DNA of 64,000 bases from Actinoplanes oblitus (GCF_030252345.1 NZ_CP126980.1:3363501-3427500); one strand, 5' to 3'; counted from the stretch's first letter, positions 34,341 through 43,450 are shown. Numbers and translations are program-made. The notes: a model not told the origin generated them from the letters alone.

Positions 34341-35891
34341 CTAGGCAATCTTCAGTGAAATCATGGGCGGCGAGCCTGCCAGCCCTGTATATGCGGTGTT
34401 GGGCCACGGATTCGGTAAGGCCGTCAGGTAGGCCGAGTTTGAAACCATGAACATGTTGTTGTTCGGGCCAGCACCCGCATCCGTGCTGTATACAGGCCGT
34501 ACGCCAGTGGTAGAAAGCAGAGGAAACCCGGTGCTGGTGCTATTAGTGATGGAAGCGATGTAGTAAAGCCCTGGCAAAACAGTTACATCGATAACCGCCT
34601 GGTATAGACCAGCAGCGCCAAGCGTCACCGTGGCTTCAGCCAGAAGTGCACCCGGTACACCGTTGGATAAGGCGTTATACAAACCCATCCGAAGGTTGCC
34701 CGTTGCTGACGCACTAAGATTTACACTGATCGCATTGAAGGTGGTTGTCACTGGAACTACCAGTGTGGTCGCTAGCAAAAGATTGGTTGTACGGGCGGCA
34801 GAGGAGTACGCCCCGTACTGAACCCGCGAATCGACCCACTTCCCGGAAATCCAGGCAGCGTTTCCGTTCTGGCTGAAACCACCAGAACCGCTACCGCTCG
34901 GAGCAGCAATCCACATCGTGTTGTAATCCGTGGAATCAACCTTGGAAAGAATCTGCCCAGGGCTACCGCCAATCGGCACGCCCGGCCCGGCAGCGCCAGT
35001 ACTTCCCGCATCGCCCTTCGGCCCTTGCGGAATGGTGAATTTGAGGACTGCGGCTGAACTTGACCCGGTATTTGTCACCGACGCATTCGATCCGGGCGCA
35101 CCCGTAGTCACTGTGCCTACAGCGATCGTCGCGGCTGCGCCCGGATCGCCTTTCGGTCCTGGCACCACAGAATCGGCCCCAGGCGGTCCCTGCGGGCCTG
35201 GAACGGTCGAATCCTTACCGGGAGGTCCGGGAATCGTAGATGCGGGTCCAGGCGGTCCCTGCGGGCCTGGAACAGTCGATGCCGGGCCTGTGTCACCCCG
35301 TTCACCTTTCAAGGACGCGAGCCACTGAGCCTCAGTACCGACAAACCCGTTAGCTAGAGCGACTTCATACGCTGACTCTCCATCTGAGCCAGCAGGTCCA
35401 GGCACTGTTGAATCAGCCCCTGGATTTCCCGGCTGACCCGGCGCACCTCGCAGAGAGCTAAGAAAATCTGCTTCGGTTCCATGGTTGCCTCCATCGAGCC
35501 ATATCGCATAGGCACTCTTCCCGGCCGAGCCCGGATCACCACGCGGGATCATGAAGTTGATTACGGCATCACGATTCGTTCCAGTGTTCTCTACAACCGC
35601 TTGACTACCAGGATCAACAGTCCACACAGAACCGATGGCCAGCGTTGCGCTAGCCCCGTCAGCACCGGGCGGGCCAGCAATGCCCTGATCGCCTTTCGGA
35701 CCGGGAATTCCCTGAGGACCGGGCGGGCCGCCAGCGGGACCAGGTTCACCGGGCGGGCCGGGGGGACCAGCCGGGCCAGGCTTTCCCATCGGGCCGGTCA
35801 GATTACCCTCGATAAATGTTGTCGGGGTGAGCGTCGCTGCCTCTACGAACGTCACACCGGGGTCTAGTTCGTATACTTCGATGAAATCCAT
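34341..35891 (-). CDS. Collagen-like phage tail fibre protein
   Basis: 516 aa. Gly-X-Y triplets run from about residue 33 to 80 (GPMGKPGPAGPPGPPGEPG) and in further blocks near 150-255 and 285-310. Between them lie the phage-fibre motifs GNHGTEADFLSSLRG and GFVGTEAQWLASLKG. The C-terminal ~200 residues form a globular, probably receptor-binding, region. ATG overlaps the preceding gene's stop (TAATG). The protein should trimerise as a collagen helix at the tail tip and determine host attachment. Confidence 0.93.
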   Translation of the reverse strand: MDFIEVYELDPGVTFVEAATLTPTTFIEGNLTGPMGKPGPAGPPGPPGEPGPAGGPPGPQGIPGPKGDQGIAGPPGADGASATLAIGSVWTVDPGSQAVVENTGTNRDAVINFMIPRGDPGSAGKSAYAIWLDGGNHGTEADFLSSLRGAPGQPGNPGADSTVPGPAGSDGESAYEVALANGFVGTEAQWLASLKGERGDTGPASTVPGPQGPPGPASTIPGPPGKDSTVPGPQGPPGADSVVPGPKGDPGAAATIAVGTVTTGAPGSNASVTNTGSSSAAVLKFTIPQGPKGDAGSTGAAGPGVPIGGSPGQILSKVDSTDYNTMWIAAPSGSGSGGFSQNGNAAWISGKWVDSRVQYGAYSSAARTTNLLLATTLVVPVTTTFNAISVNLSASATGNLRMGLYNALSNGVPGALLAEATVTLGAAGLYQAVIDVTVLPGLYYIASITNSTSTGFPLLSTTGVRPVYSTDAGAGPNNNMFMVSNSAYLTALPNPWPNTAYTGLAGSPPMISLKIA

Positions 35892-36241
35892 TAGAACCGC
35901 CCCGTTCCACCGATAGGCCGAATCTGCACGGGACCTTCCAACAGGCGTTTCACGTCACCAGACGCATAAACCCCGTCTATCACGTAGTACATGGATTTGT
36001 GCGGGGCGTACGTGCCGGTGACCGCGCTGGGGATGACTACGTGCCACAGTCCATCCTGGTAGTTCATGGAATATTTGTGGTTGTAGCTGTACTCAGCCGA
36101 GCGGATCTGGAAGGTCACAGAGGCCAGCTCGGTCGTGTCGTAATAATATTTCTGATCCTGCTGGTACTCACCAGGCTTGACCGCCATGCGAAACGTTGTA
36201 CCCACGTCTATGACGATGGGATATCTTTCTCGGGTCTTCAT
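35891..36241 (-). CDS. Small structural prophage protein (tail-tip associated)
   Basis: 116 aa between the large tail protein and the fibre. It is beta-rich (VIDVGTTFRMAVKP, VTFQIRSAEYSY, WHVVIPSAVTGTYAP), like baseplate/fibre upper proteins, with an aromatic-rich middle. The stop overlaps the fibre start. Function is inferred from position only. Confidence 0.7.
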   Translation of the reverse strand: MKTRERYPIVIDVGTTFRMAVKPGEYQQDQKYYYDTTELASVTFQIRSAEYSYNHKYSMNYQDGLWHVVIPSAVTGTYAPHKSMYYVIDGVYASGDVKRLLEGPVQIRPIGGTGRF

Positions 36242-36252
36242 GGGTGCTACTC

Positions 36253-38256
36253 CTACTCATCATCATATTGGGTGCTACCTATTTCGGTGGCTTTGATCCT
36301 CAATGGTTCATCGGTGAACATGAACTCTGCACTAGCCCGGAACCCCTCTGCCGTGAATGACATGGTGATCCGGGTGACCGGGGGAGCGTAGGTATCAGGG
36401 AACGGCAGAGGCATGGGAAGTTTCCAATCCCCGGTGACAATCCCGATGTCGTTCGTTTCCAGGTCCGCTCTAGCGGTCATATCAGTGGAACCGGCGTCCA
36501 GGCGTAGCACTTTGGATTTCGCTGCGCTGGTGGCCTCCACAGTGGGGTAGTAGTACGTCCCCAGGTCTTCGTCAAAGTTTGCGGGCGTGGGCAGGTCGAA
36601 CGGATCGAACACCGCAATTTTCGTAGCGTTGATGAACCAGACCCCGTGTCCGCTGGCTTTCTGGTACTCGCGCACTAAATCAAGAATTGTGGAGCAGGCA
36701 GGCGGTTTCGGTTTCACCGGTGTTTTAGGGTTCGGTTTCTTCGTGCCGGGTTTGGTCGGAAGAGCTATCGGTGGGTCCAGGGTCAGCGCTACCCAGACGT
36801 TGTTGAGTTTTGGGAGAGAGGAATGCTGGACCACCCCCACGCAGAAGAAATACGTGTGTCCTTTTACTACTTTGAACCGCAAGGGGCTATCGACGATGGA
36901 TCTCTGTATCACGAGGTTGTCGTTATCGGACGCGTCAATGATTTGCATCCACAGCATTTCGTCAGAGCTGTACAGGCTGGACCGCAGATCTACTTCGGCC
37001 TGACCACCGTAGGTGCATGTCCACTTCCACCAGACACTCTGTTCGTATTTCAACGCCCATGGATCTCCGTAGTCCCCGGTATCCTTAGTGGCGTACGTGA
37101 TATCAGAGTTAGCAGTTACCCCGCCCGTGGTGGGGATGATCCATGCATTAGCGCGTTTGTCGTTACCAGGCGGTGCACCTTCAGTCCCGATTGTGTCGCC
37201 AGCTTTGGGGCCGTGAACGGATATCTGGTATTGCTGCCCACCCTGGACATACTGCGGATCGTTACGGAAGCCTATGGAGAAGTAGTAATCCTTGTCAGCG
37301 TCCACGTCGTAGGTCAGAGAACCTGGATTATTCTCCACTCTGGCCCGTTCGACTAGTTGGCCCAGCTCGATTCGTTGCCACATCACCAGAGAGAACGCTG
37401 TACCGGCCAGAGTTTCCGGGGTCAGGGCGAACGACGCAGTAACCTGGCCTGATTCCTTGGGTGTGTACTTCCACCAGGCCGTACGATATTGGCGATTGTA
37501 GTAGTAATCCGGGGTCGGGTCGTCCTCAGGCGTAAAGCTCTGCCCGAATCCCTCGTTCATGACAATGTCGTTGTACGTGCCGGACGCTCCGATGTTGACA
37601 GTCTTAGCGTTAGCGCGTAGATCGTTGGTCGGCATGTCGGTGTACTTCACATTGAACCGGAAATTCTGGAAATATCCGAGGTCACCAGCACCCAGCCGGT
37701 TATCTGTGCTAGACGAGCCTATTTCGATGTAATAGGTTTCGTTGGCTTCCAGGGTCACGCGTAACGCTGCATAGGTGGACAGTGATTCTCCCTCATCAGG
37801 ATTGTCCGGATAGAACGGAGTACCGGAGGCATAGAACACCCAGGGCAGGCCGTTGTTTCCACCACCCCATTCATCACGGTAGTAGGTGGTGTTCGTCGGG
37901 TGTGCAGGGTCTTCCCACTTCTGGAACGCCTGCGTACCGATCCCGGTGCGCTTCCAGATCGTCATCACACAGCCCTGGTGCTGTGCCTGTAGAAAGAAAT
38001 CAACGGCCTTGCCCTCACCGGTGATATTAAACAGGACATGCCATGCACCATTACGCTGAGCGGTAGGGCGGTAATAATCACCACCAGGTTCGTTGTAGAC
38101 ATACCAAGGAAGCCAGGAATCGTTAGGGGCCAGCTTCGGTAAGTCATAGACGAACCGGTTATTCCACGTTGCTGTCCATCCGTCACCGGAAGAAAGTTCA
38201 CCGAGCGGTATCGTCTGGCCGGGGTAATAGTGCTCGACGTTGACGTTAGCTACCAT
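36253..38256 (-). CDS. Large minor tail protein
   Basis: 667 aa, overlapping the upstream gene by 11 bp. It is composed of repeated beta-sandwich modules that look like pre-peptidase C-terminal (PPC) domains: NDLRANAKTVNIGASGTYND..WWKYTPKESGQV..YYFSIGF, and again NDKRANAWIIPTTGG..WWKWTCTYGGQAEV..YFFCVGV. A Pro/Lys linker follows (PTKPGTKKPNPKTPVKP), then a C-terminal domain. The modules suggest carbohydrate or cell-surface binding by the tail tip. Confidence 0.8.
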   Translation of the reverse strand: MVANVNVEHYYPGQTIPLGELSSGDGWTATWNNRFVYDLPKLAPNDSWLPWYVYNEPGGDYYRPTAQRNGAWHVLFNITGEGKAVDFFLQAQHQGCVMTIWKRTGIGTQAFQKWEDPAHPTNTTYYRDEWGGGNNGLPWVFYASGTPFYPDNPDEGESLSTYAALRVTLEANETYYIEIGSSSTDNRLGAGDLGYFQNFRFNVKYTDMPTNDLRANAKTVNIGASGTYNDIVMNEGFGQSFTPEDDPTPDYYYNRQYRTAWWKYTPKESGQVTASFALTPETLAGTAFSLVMWQRIELGQLVERARVENNPGSLTYDVDADKDYYFSIGFRNDPQYVQGGQQYQISVHGPKAGDTIGTEGAPPGNDKRANAWIIPTTGGVTANSDITYATKDTGDYGDPWALKYEQSVWWKWTCTYGGQAEVDLRSSLYSSDEMLWMQIIDASDNDNLVIQRSIVDSPLRFKVVKGHTYFFCVGVVQHSSLPKLNNVWVALTLDPPIALPTKPGTKKPNPKTPVKPKPPACSTILDLVREYQKASGHGVWFINATKIAVFDPFDLPTPANFDEDLGTYYYPTVEATSAAKSKVLRLDAGSTDMTARADLETNDIGIVTGDWKLPMPLPFPDTYAPPVTRITMSFTAEGFRASAEFMFTDEPLRIKATEIGSTQYDDE

Positions 38257-38761
38257 CTGCCAACACCTCCACTTCAGATTCCGATTCGGTCATGACCAGA
38301 TTCGTGATAGTCACGAATCTGGACAGCCGCTTGTATGCGGACTCTTTAGGCAGGTCCGGGTAACACACAACTTTGGAAGCGGCCAGGGCATATTTACCGA
38401 CCATGGTGCAACTGAAGTCGTATCGCCATGTCTTAGGGCTTATCCCTTGTGTGCGGGTGACTTTGACTGTGTCCACGATGAAATATGACCCAGAGACGAT
38501 ATGGCTGGTCCCTGATCTATCCACGTACCGGCACCGGATTTTGTCTCCCACATTCCAGGGTGCGTACACCGAACTGTTCGTAGTAGTGGAATATCTGGTG
38601 ACGCTGGACGTGGCTGTCTCCGAGCCGAACAGGAATACGTCGTTCTCATCAGGATCGACATTCGCGGTGTAGGTGAAGTTAGCCGTGGGGATTTCTTTCC
38701 ATTCACCCGTGGAGATCTGACGCTCTACCCGTAGCTTGGTGAAATCATATTGTTCGATCAT
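38246..38761 (-). CDS. Tail protein (distal-tail/minor tail candidate)
   Basis: 171 aa immediately after the tape measure (4-bp overlap, ATGA). It is beta-rich (LRVERQISTGEWKEIP, KIRCRYVDRSGTSHIV, GSYFIVDTVKVTRT), consistent with an oligonucleotide/beta-barrel distal-tail component. Its place directly downstream of the tape measure is where Dit-like genes usually lie; no firm family assignment. Confidence 0.7.
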   Translation of the reverse strand: MIEQYDFTKLRVERQISTGEWKEIPTANFTYTANVDPDENDVFLFGSETATSSVTRYSTTTNSSVYAPWNVGDKIRCRYVDRSGTSHIVSGSYFIVDTVKVTRTQGISPKTWRYDFSCTMVGKYALAASKVVCYPDLPKESAYKRLSRFVTITNLVMTESESEVEVLADGS

Positions 38762-39942
38762 GTCGGGATCACCCCGCCTAGCCGCTTATACGAAGCCAAT
38801 CCCTCTGCGACCTTCTGCCCGTACAGGTACGGGTTAGTGGCTGTGTCCGGGACGTTGATCGTGTTGTTGTGAACCACTGTGGTGCTGCTACCCGATACGG
38901 TTCCTGTGGCGTCCAGGGTGGCCTGTGCGCTGGGCATCGTGAACGACGTGGAGGACAAACCCTTAGCGAGCGGCGAGACGATATCTTTAGCGGTGAGCGT
39001 CCGGAAGCCTAGGGCGAAACCACGGATCGCGTTTACACCGGATTTGAACAGGCGACGTGATGGGCTGTGGATCTGAAGTATTTTCTCCAGCCAGTCAGGC
39101 AGCAGGTGAGCCAGGTCGCCTACTTTATCCTTTATCCAGTTCATGCCGGACTGAATACCGCTCCCGATGCCCTCTACGATGGACACGCCGATTTCCTGCA
39201 TCTTAGCCGGCAAATCCATCAATTTTTGCCACAGTCCAGCGATATCGTCGAAAACGCCACCGATAAAATCACCGACGAATCCGAATACAGCAACGGCTGC
39301 GTCCCGGATGGACTCCCAGGCAGCGGTCACAATATTTCTAAAAGTTTCGGACTTCTTGTAGGCGATGACGAATATAGCGACCAGGGCGACGATGGCCAGG
39401 ACGACCAGCCCGATCGGATTCGCGTACATGGCTGCGTTGAGTGCCCATTGTGCAGCCGTCATGACCCCCGTGGCCACTGCTCCACCGATCATTGCTGCCT
39501 TTTGAACGACCGACGCAGCCGCTGTCCGGAGGAACGCCAGAGAACTAGCATTCATGGCCAGTTCTAGGAGATCGAAGACACCGACGATACCCATGAGCGA
39601 TGGGCCTAATGCCTCCATGCCGGAACCGAGAGATCCGAGCGGGCCGGGTATTTGTGCCAGGGCTCCACCTAGGTCACCGATACCACCGGCGAACTGTGCG
39701 GATTTAGAAGCACCGTTACCCATCTTTTCGCCCAGTTCATCGAACGAATGGCCCGCGTTATCCACCTTGGAAACCAGACCGCCTGTGCTGGACGAAATCT
39801 TATCGACGGAACTAGAGATGCGGCTGGATGACTGATCGAACGACGTTCCCATCCGCTCTGCGGCAGAGGATGTTTCCGCCATCGATTGAACAGCGGGGCG
39901 AGCGTTAGCGACGATCGCGATAGATATCTGATTACCCGCCAT
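38758..39942 (-). CDS. Tape measure protein (short)
   Basis: 394 aa. The pattern is typical: N-terminal helical segment with Ala/Ser-rich coiled-coil (AETSSAAERMGTSFDQSSSR), central hydrophobic TM-like stretch (IGLVVLAIVALVAIFVIAYK), conserved FRNIVTAAWESIRDAAVAVFGF and KIHSPSR-like LEKILQIHSPSRRLFKSG near the C-terminus. At ~1.5 Å per residue the predicted tail is only about 60 nm. It is preceded by the -1 frameshift chaperone as expected. No lysozyme or peptidase domain is present. Confidence 0.92.
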   Translation of the reverse strand: MAGNQISIAIVANARPAVQSMAETSSAAERMGTSFDQSSSRISSSVDKISSSTGGLVSKVDNAGHSFDELGEKMGNGASKSAQFAGGIGDLGGALAQIPGPLGSLGSGMEALGPSLMGIVGVFDLLELAMNASSLAFLRTAAASVVQKAAMIGGAVATGVMTAAQWALNAAMYANPIGLVVLAIVALVAIFVIAYKKSETFRNIVTAAWESIRDAAVAVFGFVGDFIGGVFDDIAGLWQKLMDLPAKMQEIGVSIVEGIGSGIQSGMNWIKDKVGDLAHLLPDWLEKILQIHSPSRRLFKSGVNAIRGFALGFRTLTAKDIVSPLAKGLSSTSFTMPSAQATLDATGTVSGSSTTVVHNNTINVPDTATNPYLYGQKVAEGLASYKRLGGVIPT

Positions 39943-39946
39943 GGCT

Positions 39947-40359
39947 TCACTTCCTCTTCTTCGCTAGCTCTTGCGCTTTTTCGATAAATGCCTTCCGCTC
40001 CCACATGGACAGGTACCGGTATTCGCTAGGGGCAACGTTCGTCAGTAGACAGAACGAAGCCATTTCTAGAGCTTCGTCGTTACGTTCTATTCTTTTGGGT
40101 CGGCTTCATCCTCGGGCTGGAAATATCCCACCAGTTCGTACATGGGTATCTTTTCCACGACGGACCATGGTGTTGATTCCTTGCGGTTAACCAGAGCCCA
40201 ATACACGCCCATGGCACGCTCGGCACCGGATAACTTCTCAAAGGGTTGACCGAACTTCTTTTGAATCCCCATGTACTCGAATCCGTTGAGATCGTTCATC
40301 GCAACAGATAGTGGTGCGTCGTACGTGGGTTCTACTTTGGGTCGTACACTCATATTCAT
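39947..40359 (-). CDS. Tail assembly chaperone, -1 frameshift product (gpGT-like)
   Basis: The 90-aa chaperone frame stops at 40087. A slip on CCCAAAA (minus strand, 40093-40099, read C CCA AAA) moves into the -1 frame. That frame continues PKRIERNDEALEMASF and on to KAQELAKKRK, with a stop at 39947-39949, just before the tape measure ATG. The extension adds about 49 residues of the conserved 'SEYRYLSMWERKAFIEKAQEL' type seen in gpT partners. This is the classic conserved tail-gene frameshift, not an error. Confidence 0.88.
40087..40359 (-). CDS. Tail assembly chaperone, unshifted product (gpG-like)
   Basis: 90 aa. Short acidic protein (NDLNGFEYMGIQKKFGQPFE, then PMYELVGYFQPEDEADPKE). It directly precedes the tape measure gene and contains the slippery CCCAAAA three codons before its stop. 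It helps the tape measure assemble with the tail tube and is not usually in the virion. The ATG overlaps the preceding gene's stop by 4 bp. Confidence 0.88.
   Translation of the reverse strand: MNMSVRPKVEPTYDAPLSVAMNDLNGFEYMGIQKKFGQPFEKLSGAERAMGVYWALVNRKESTPWSVVEKIPMYELVGYFQPEDEADPKE
40093..40099 (-). promoter_or_regulatory. Programmed -1 ribosomal frameshift site
   Basis: CCCAAAA on the minus strand in the X_XXY_YYZ register (C CCA AAA) of the chaperone gene. tRNA re-pairing with CCC AAA is allowed. The 0-frame stop TAG is only two codons further on. Confidence 0.85.
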
Positions 40360-40730
40360 AATCCTTGCTTCTCGATGAGCGCTGATAGTTCACGCTCTAA
40401 CGTGGGTATTACCATGGGTCGTACAGCCGAATCCGCACGCTGCATGAATCGGACGGCACTGATATTTCTTTTCGGATCACCGTAGTTCTGAACCCCCGCA
40501 TACGGGATGCGAGCCGATCCAGCTTTGACGTTGACCCTGTTTTTAGATTTAGAAACTTTGACAGTCTGAATCAGACGGCCGGACGAACGAGGGGAGTAGC
40601 GGGTAGCCTGCGTCTTCGCTTCATCACCAATAACAGCGAAAGCTGCCTTGAGATCATCCACGGATACGCCTAGGTTCTCCAGAGCCTTAATGGCTTTGGA
40701 CAGTCCCTCTACCTGCAATCCCCCTGCCAT
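40356..40730 (-). CDS. HK97 gp10-like head-tail/neck protein
   Basis: 124 aa. The sequence GLSKAIKALENLGVSVDDLK..AKTQATRYSPRSSGRLIQTVKVSKSKNRVNVKAGSARIPYAGVQNYG matches HK97 gp10-type (minor capsid/tail-completion) proteins: helix, then 'SGRL' and 'PYA' motifs. It is placed after the major tail protein instead of before it, which is unusual. Its start overlaps the major-tail stop. Confidence 0.82.
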   Translation of the reverse strand: MAGGLQVEGLSKAIKALENLGVSVDDLKAAFAVIGDEAKTQATRYSPRSSGRLIQTVKVSKSKNRVNVKAGSARIPYAGVQNYGDPKRNISAVRFMQRADSAVRPMVIPTLERELSALIEKQGL

Positions 40731-41158
40731 TACGGCCTCGTCACTACAGGCTTAGCGGTACATTTCCAGGAAACCTCTGAGGTGGGACGGACTGACGGAT
40801 CTGCATCCGCCTCGCCACCATAAAGATCTAGGTCCCCCTCACCCATGGAAATGATGACGTTCCCGCTCATGTACGCCTGAGTCGTGTCTAGAGCACCGTC
40901 GTCATCGGCCTGACCGATTCGGTAGGCCACTGTGGAACCAGCGTGGTCGTAGACACGTGACCAGGTGGAGTTGGTGGATAGATCCTGTAGGTAGGCGACG
41001 TCCAGGTAGTAGTCATACTTTCCACCGGCCCGAGCCTCAGCCAATGTGACCGCACCCGAATCGGCATCGGCTTTACGGATCTTCGCGCTAGTGACTTCAA
41101 AAGATACGTCCACACCGCCGAGAGTGAGGACCAGCAATCGTGAATATACGGGAGCCAT
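40730..41158 (-). CDS. Major tail protein
   Basis: 142 aa. Beta-rich protein between the tail terminator and the chaperone genes (LLVLTLGGVDVSFEVTSAKIRKADADSGA, VSWKCTAKPVV at the end). Small actinophage tail-tube proteins have this size and the final beta-strand pattern. It should polymerise as hexamer rings around the tape measure. No Ig-like extension. Confidence 0.8.
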   Translation of the reverse strand: MAPVYSRLLVLTLGGVDVSFEVTSAKIRKADADSGAVTLAEARAGGKYDYYLDVAYLQDLSTNSTWSRVYDHAGSTVAYRIGQADDDGALDTTQAYMSGNVIISMGEGDLDLYGGEADADPSVRPTSEVSWKCTAKPVVTRP

Positions 41159-41160
41159 TT

Positions 41161-41535
41161 CTAGCCCTCCCTCTGGTTAGATACGTGGATTAATATTTCA
41201 ACCCAGGTTGCCGCACCCGCATTTACTTGATACGGAGCTTCCACCGTGAACCCGTGAGTCCAAGTAGAACGCAGCCTGGAAAATCTAGAAACAAAGTCGA
41301 TGATCTGATTCATCGCAGCGTCGGTATCGTCGCCCGTGCACTGAAAGATCAGATCAAAGTGATAGCGGTTCACGGTGAATGTCTGGCCAGGCTCTACCCA
41401 CGGACCTGTACGAGCAGGAACGATCACCAGGGCCGGAAGCACCAGCGGATCTTTATCCATCGGTCCGAAGTGGGTAGGAATCCCGAGCGGTTCCAGGTCC
41501 GTCCGTAGATCGTCGCGTGCAGCATCTATATCCAT
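41161..41535 (-). CDS. Tail terminator protein
   Basis: 124 aa. Contains LPALVIVPARTGPWVEPGQTF and a C-terminal WVEILIHVSNQREG strand. Size, order (connector, then this, then tail tube) and alpha/beta pattern match the gpU/tail-terminator family that caps the tail tube. Family membership is inferred mainly from synteny. Confidence 0.72.
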   Translation of the reverse strand: MDIDAARDDLRTDLEPLGIPTHFGPMDKDPLVLPALVIVPARTGPWVEPGQTFTVNRYHFDLIFQCTGDDTDAAMNQIIDFVSRFSRLRSTWTHGFTVEAPYQVNAGAATWVEILIHVSNQREG

Positions 41536-41543
41536 ATGAACTC

Positions 41544-41831
41544 CTACGCGAACGGGCTAAGCCAGGGCTTGAGCATCGGACGGATAGGCTCCATAGGATC
41601 GCGGGATAGTCTTCCGGCCACCTCTGAACCCCCGAACTGGACGAACCCACCGGGGGACTTCTGCCGGGTGAAAAGTTCCTGAGCCAGAGCTAACGTAGCT
41701 TCGTTGAGAACCGACTCAGGAACATAAGCTTCACCGACATATTCTTCAATCATCGCGCGGGCAGTATCCAGCTTGGAAGCAACCGTGCCGTTGTCCCGGA
41801 TATACGCTTCGGCGTCGTCTAGATTAGGCAT
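41544..41831 (-). CDS. Head-tail connector protein
   Basis: 95 aa. Helical protein following the capsid: LDDAEAYIRDNG, then KLDTARAMIEEYVGEAYVPESVLNEATLALAQELFTRQKSPGG, ending IRPMLKPWLSPFA. This is the gp6/gp15-type adaptor pattern that joins portal and tail. The ribosome site GGGGAGG precedes the ATG at good spacing. Confidence 0.82.
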   Translation of the reverse strand: MPNLDDAEAYIRDNGTVASKLDTARAMIEEYVGEAYVPESVLNEATLALAQELFTRQKSPGGFVQFGGSEVAGRLSRDPMEPIRPMLKPWLSPFA

Positions 41832-41857
41832 GGCTGCCTCCCCTCATGAATCTTGAT

Positions 41858-43450
41858 TTACGCGGTGATAGAGATGATTGAACCGGCGAACGGGATCGCG
41901 GTTGCCTGTTCGTAGTAGACGCTCATCTCAGTGGTGAGATTTGTGATGTCGTCCTGGGTGAGGCGGGTAGGAGTCGCATCCCCGAAGGTGATGAGTGCCT
42001 GTGAGTTCGCCAGCAGGCAGGTACCAGCGGCCAGGGTGGTGTCTACCTTGACCGGCAGACCCAGAACCTCAGCGGAGAGAGCACCAGCGTTGAGGCTTCC
42101 GGCTGAGAGCTGGGCAGAGCCACCGGTAGGAGTGAGCAGACGGGCTGAGCCGTCCCGTACACCCGCCATGGCCTGGAACACATCCAGGGACACGAGCAGG
42201 AACTCAGCGGGGCGACCGATCCCGCTGGACGCCATCTGAGAGACACCGTTGATGATCGCGGCTTCCCAATTAGCGATGGTGTTTCCACCACGAGCGACAG
42301 TCGTGGGAGTCAGAGCGGCCAGAGCTGCACGGGTCGCAGCGTTACTGCGGAACGTGGCCTGGTTGACCAACTCCTGGTAGGCCATGTCCACGACGTTCAC
42401 CGGTAGACGACGGATCGCCTGGAAGGAGAAGGACGTGTAACCGCCGTAGGTCTTGATCGGCGCGGTGGAAGCGTCGAAGCTCAACTTACCGAAGGCCAGT
42501 ACGTCACCCTGGTTGACCTGCTCCTGAATCTGGAGTGTGGACGCTGCGCCGGACAGATACTCCACACTCATGCCCTGAGCCGGCAAAGCCTGACGGGTGA
42601 AGACTTCCTGAGTCACCCGGTTGCGCTGGACGAACTCCAGGGTGGACGTGACCCATGCGGGCGGGACGACACCGGCCGGGGCGACGTTGCCCGTGGTGGT
42701 TCCGTTGTAGGCACGTGTCTCCAGGTTCTTCCACTGGTTCGCTAGCTCGATCGCTTCGTCTTCACCGTTCGCGATGGCTTTGATCCATTCACCAGCGGAC
42801 CGGTACTGCGCACCTAGGACGGTGGGGCCTGAAGAGCCGGGGACGGAGAAAGTAGCCATCCGTCGTTGTAGGTCTTCGTTCATTTCTCGGAGCTGGGATA
42901 CCTCTGTCTCAAGAGTTGCCAGCTTTTCATCGTTAGGCATGATATTTCCTTTCGTTGCTGGCTGCCCAGCTTTACGCATTTCGAGAATCTTCGAGTTCTC
43001 ATATGCGGGGATTCCTGTCAGGGATACTTCGAACAATCGCGCAGCGGTTCGCGTGATCATTCCGTCTGGTTCTATTTGGGTCCCACCGGTTTTTGGAAGA
43101 AAGCCGACTGATAGAGCGTGATACGCTCCACTGCGGACCAATTCCAAAGCTTCATCACCCGCCTGAGTCTTCGCGACCCGAGCGGTAATACGAACGGCGT
43201 CGTCCTCATCGCGCCAATCCACGGTTCCAATCGTCCGGGCGTGTTCGTCGCGCAAGACAACGTGCTGCGATCCCTCAAATGCTCCAGGGGCGACCCGTTC
43301 GATAACGCCAGGGCCTAGCTCGGTGGGATCGTTGTACTTGAGTGCGATTCCTTCAAGGGTCCTGCCCTTAGTGGAATCTTGTTCGTCGGGATTTTCGTCG
43401 GCCACACGTAGCTGTAGGTCAGCCGTGTACCGAATCATTTCTTCAGACAT
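41858..43450 (-). CDS. Prohead protease - major capsid protein fusion
   Basis: 530 aa from ATG 43450 (GGAGG 5 bases upstream; ATG 43462 lies within that ribosome site). Residues ~1-165 are an HK97 U35-type prohead protease: GRTLEGIALKYND, HVVLRDEHARTIGT (catalytic His), AYHALSVGFLP (catalytic Ser), and FEVSLTGIPAYEN. A coiled-coil (about 175-200, KLATLETEVSQLREMNEDLQRRM) acts as scaffold-like delta domain. The HK97-fold capsid follows, ending with the SIISITA strand. Fusion of protease and capsid in one chain is known for small actinophages. Confidence 0.94.
   Translation of the reverse strand: MSEEMIRYTADLQLRVADENPDEQDSTKGRTLEGIALKYNDPTELGPGVIERVAPGAFEGSQHVVLRDEHARTIGTVDWRDEDDAVRITARVAKTQAGDEALELVRSGAYHALSVGFLPKTGGTQIEPDGMITRTAARLFEVSLTGIPAYENSKILEMRKAGQPATKGNIMPNDEKLATLETEVSQLREMNEDLQRRMATFSVPGSSGPTVLGAQYRSAGEWIKAIANGEDEAIELANQWKNLETRAYNGTTTGNVAPAGVVPPAWVTSTLEFVQRNRVTQEVFTRQALPAQGMSVEYLSGAASTLQIQEQVNQGDVLAFGKLSFDASTAPIKTYGGYTSFSFQAIRRLPVNVVDMAYQELVNQATFRSNAATRAALAALTPTTVARGGNTIANWEAAIINGVSQMASSGIGRPAEFLLVSLDVFQAMAGVRDGSARLLTPTGGSAQLSAGSLNAGALSAEVLGLPVKVDTTLAAGTCLLANSQALITFGDATPTRLTQDDITNLTTEMSVYYEQATAIPFAGSIISITA

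Noticed and set aside
35354..35482. A 42-codon minus-strand ORF starting ATG 35482 behind a GGAGG sequence inside the fibre gene
   Set aside because: The GGAGG and ATG arise from the conserved fibre motif LDGGNHGTEADF in the real frame; no independent evidence of translation.
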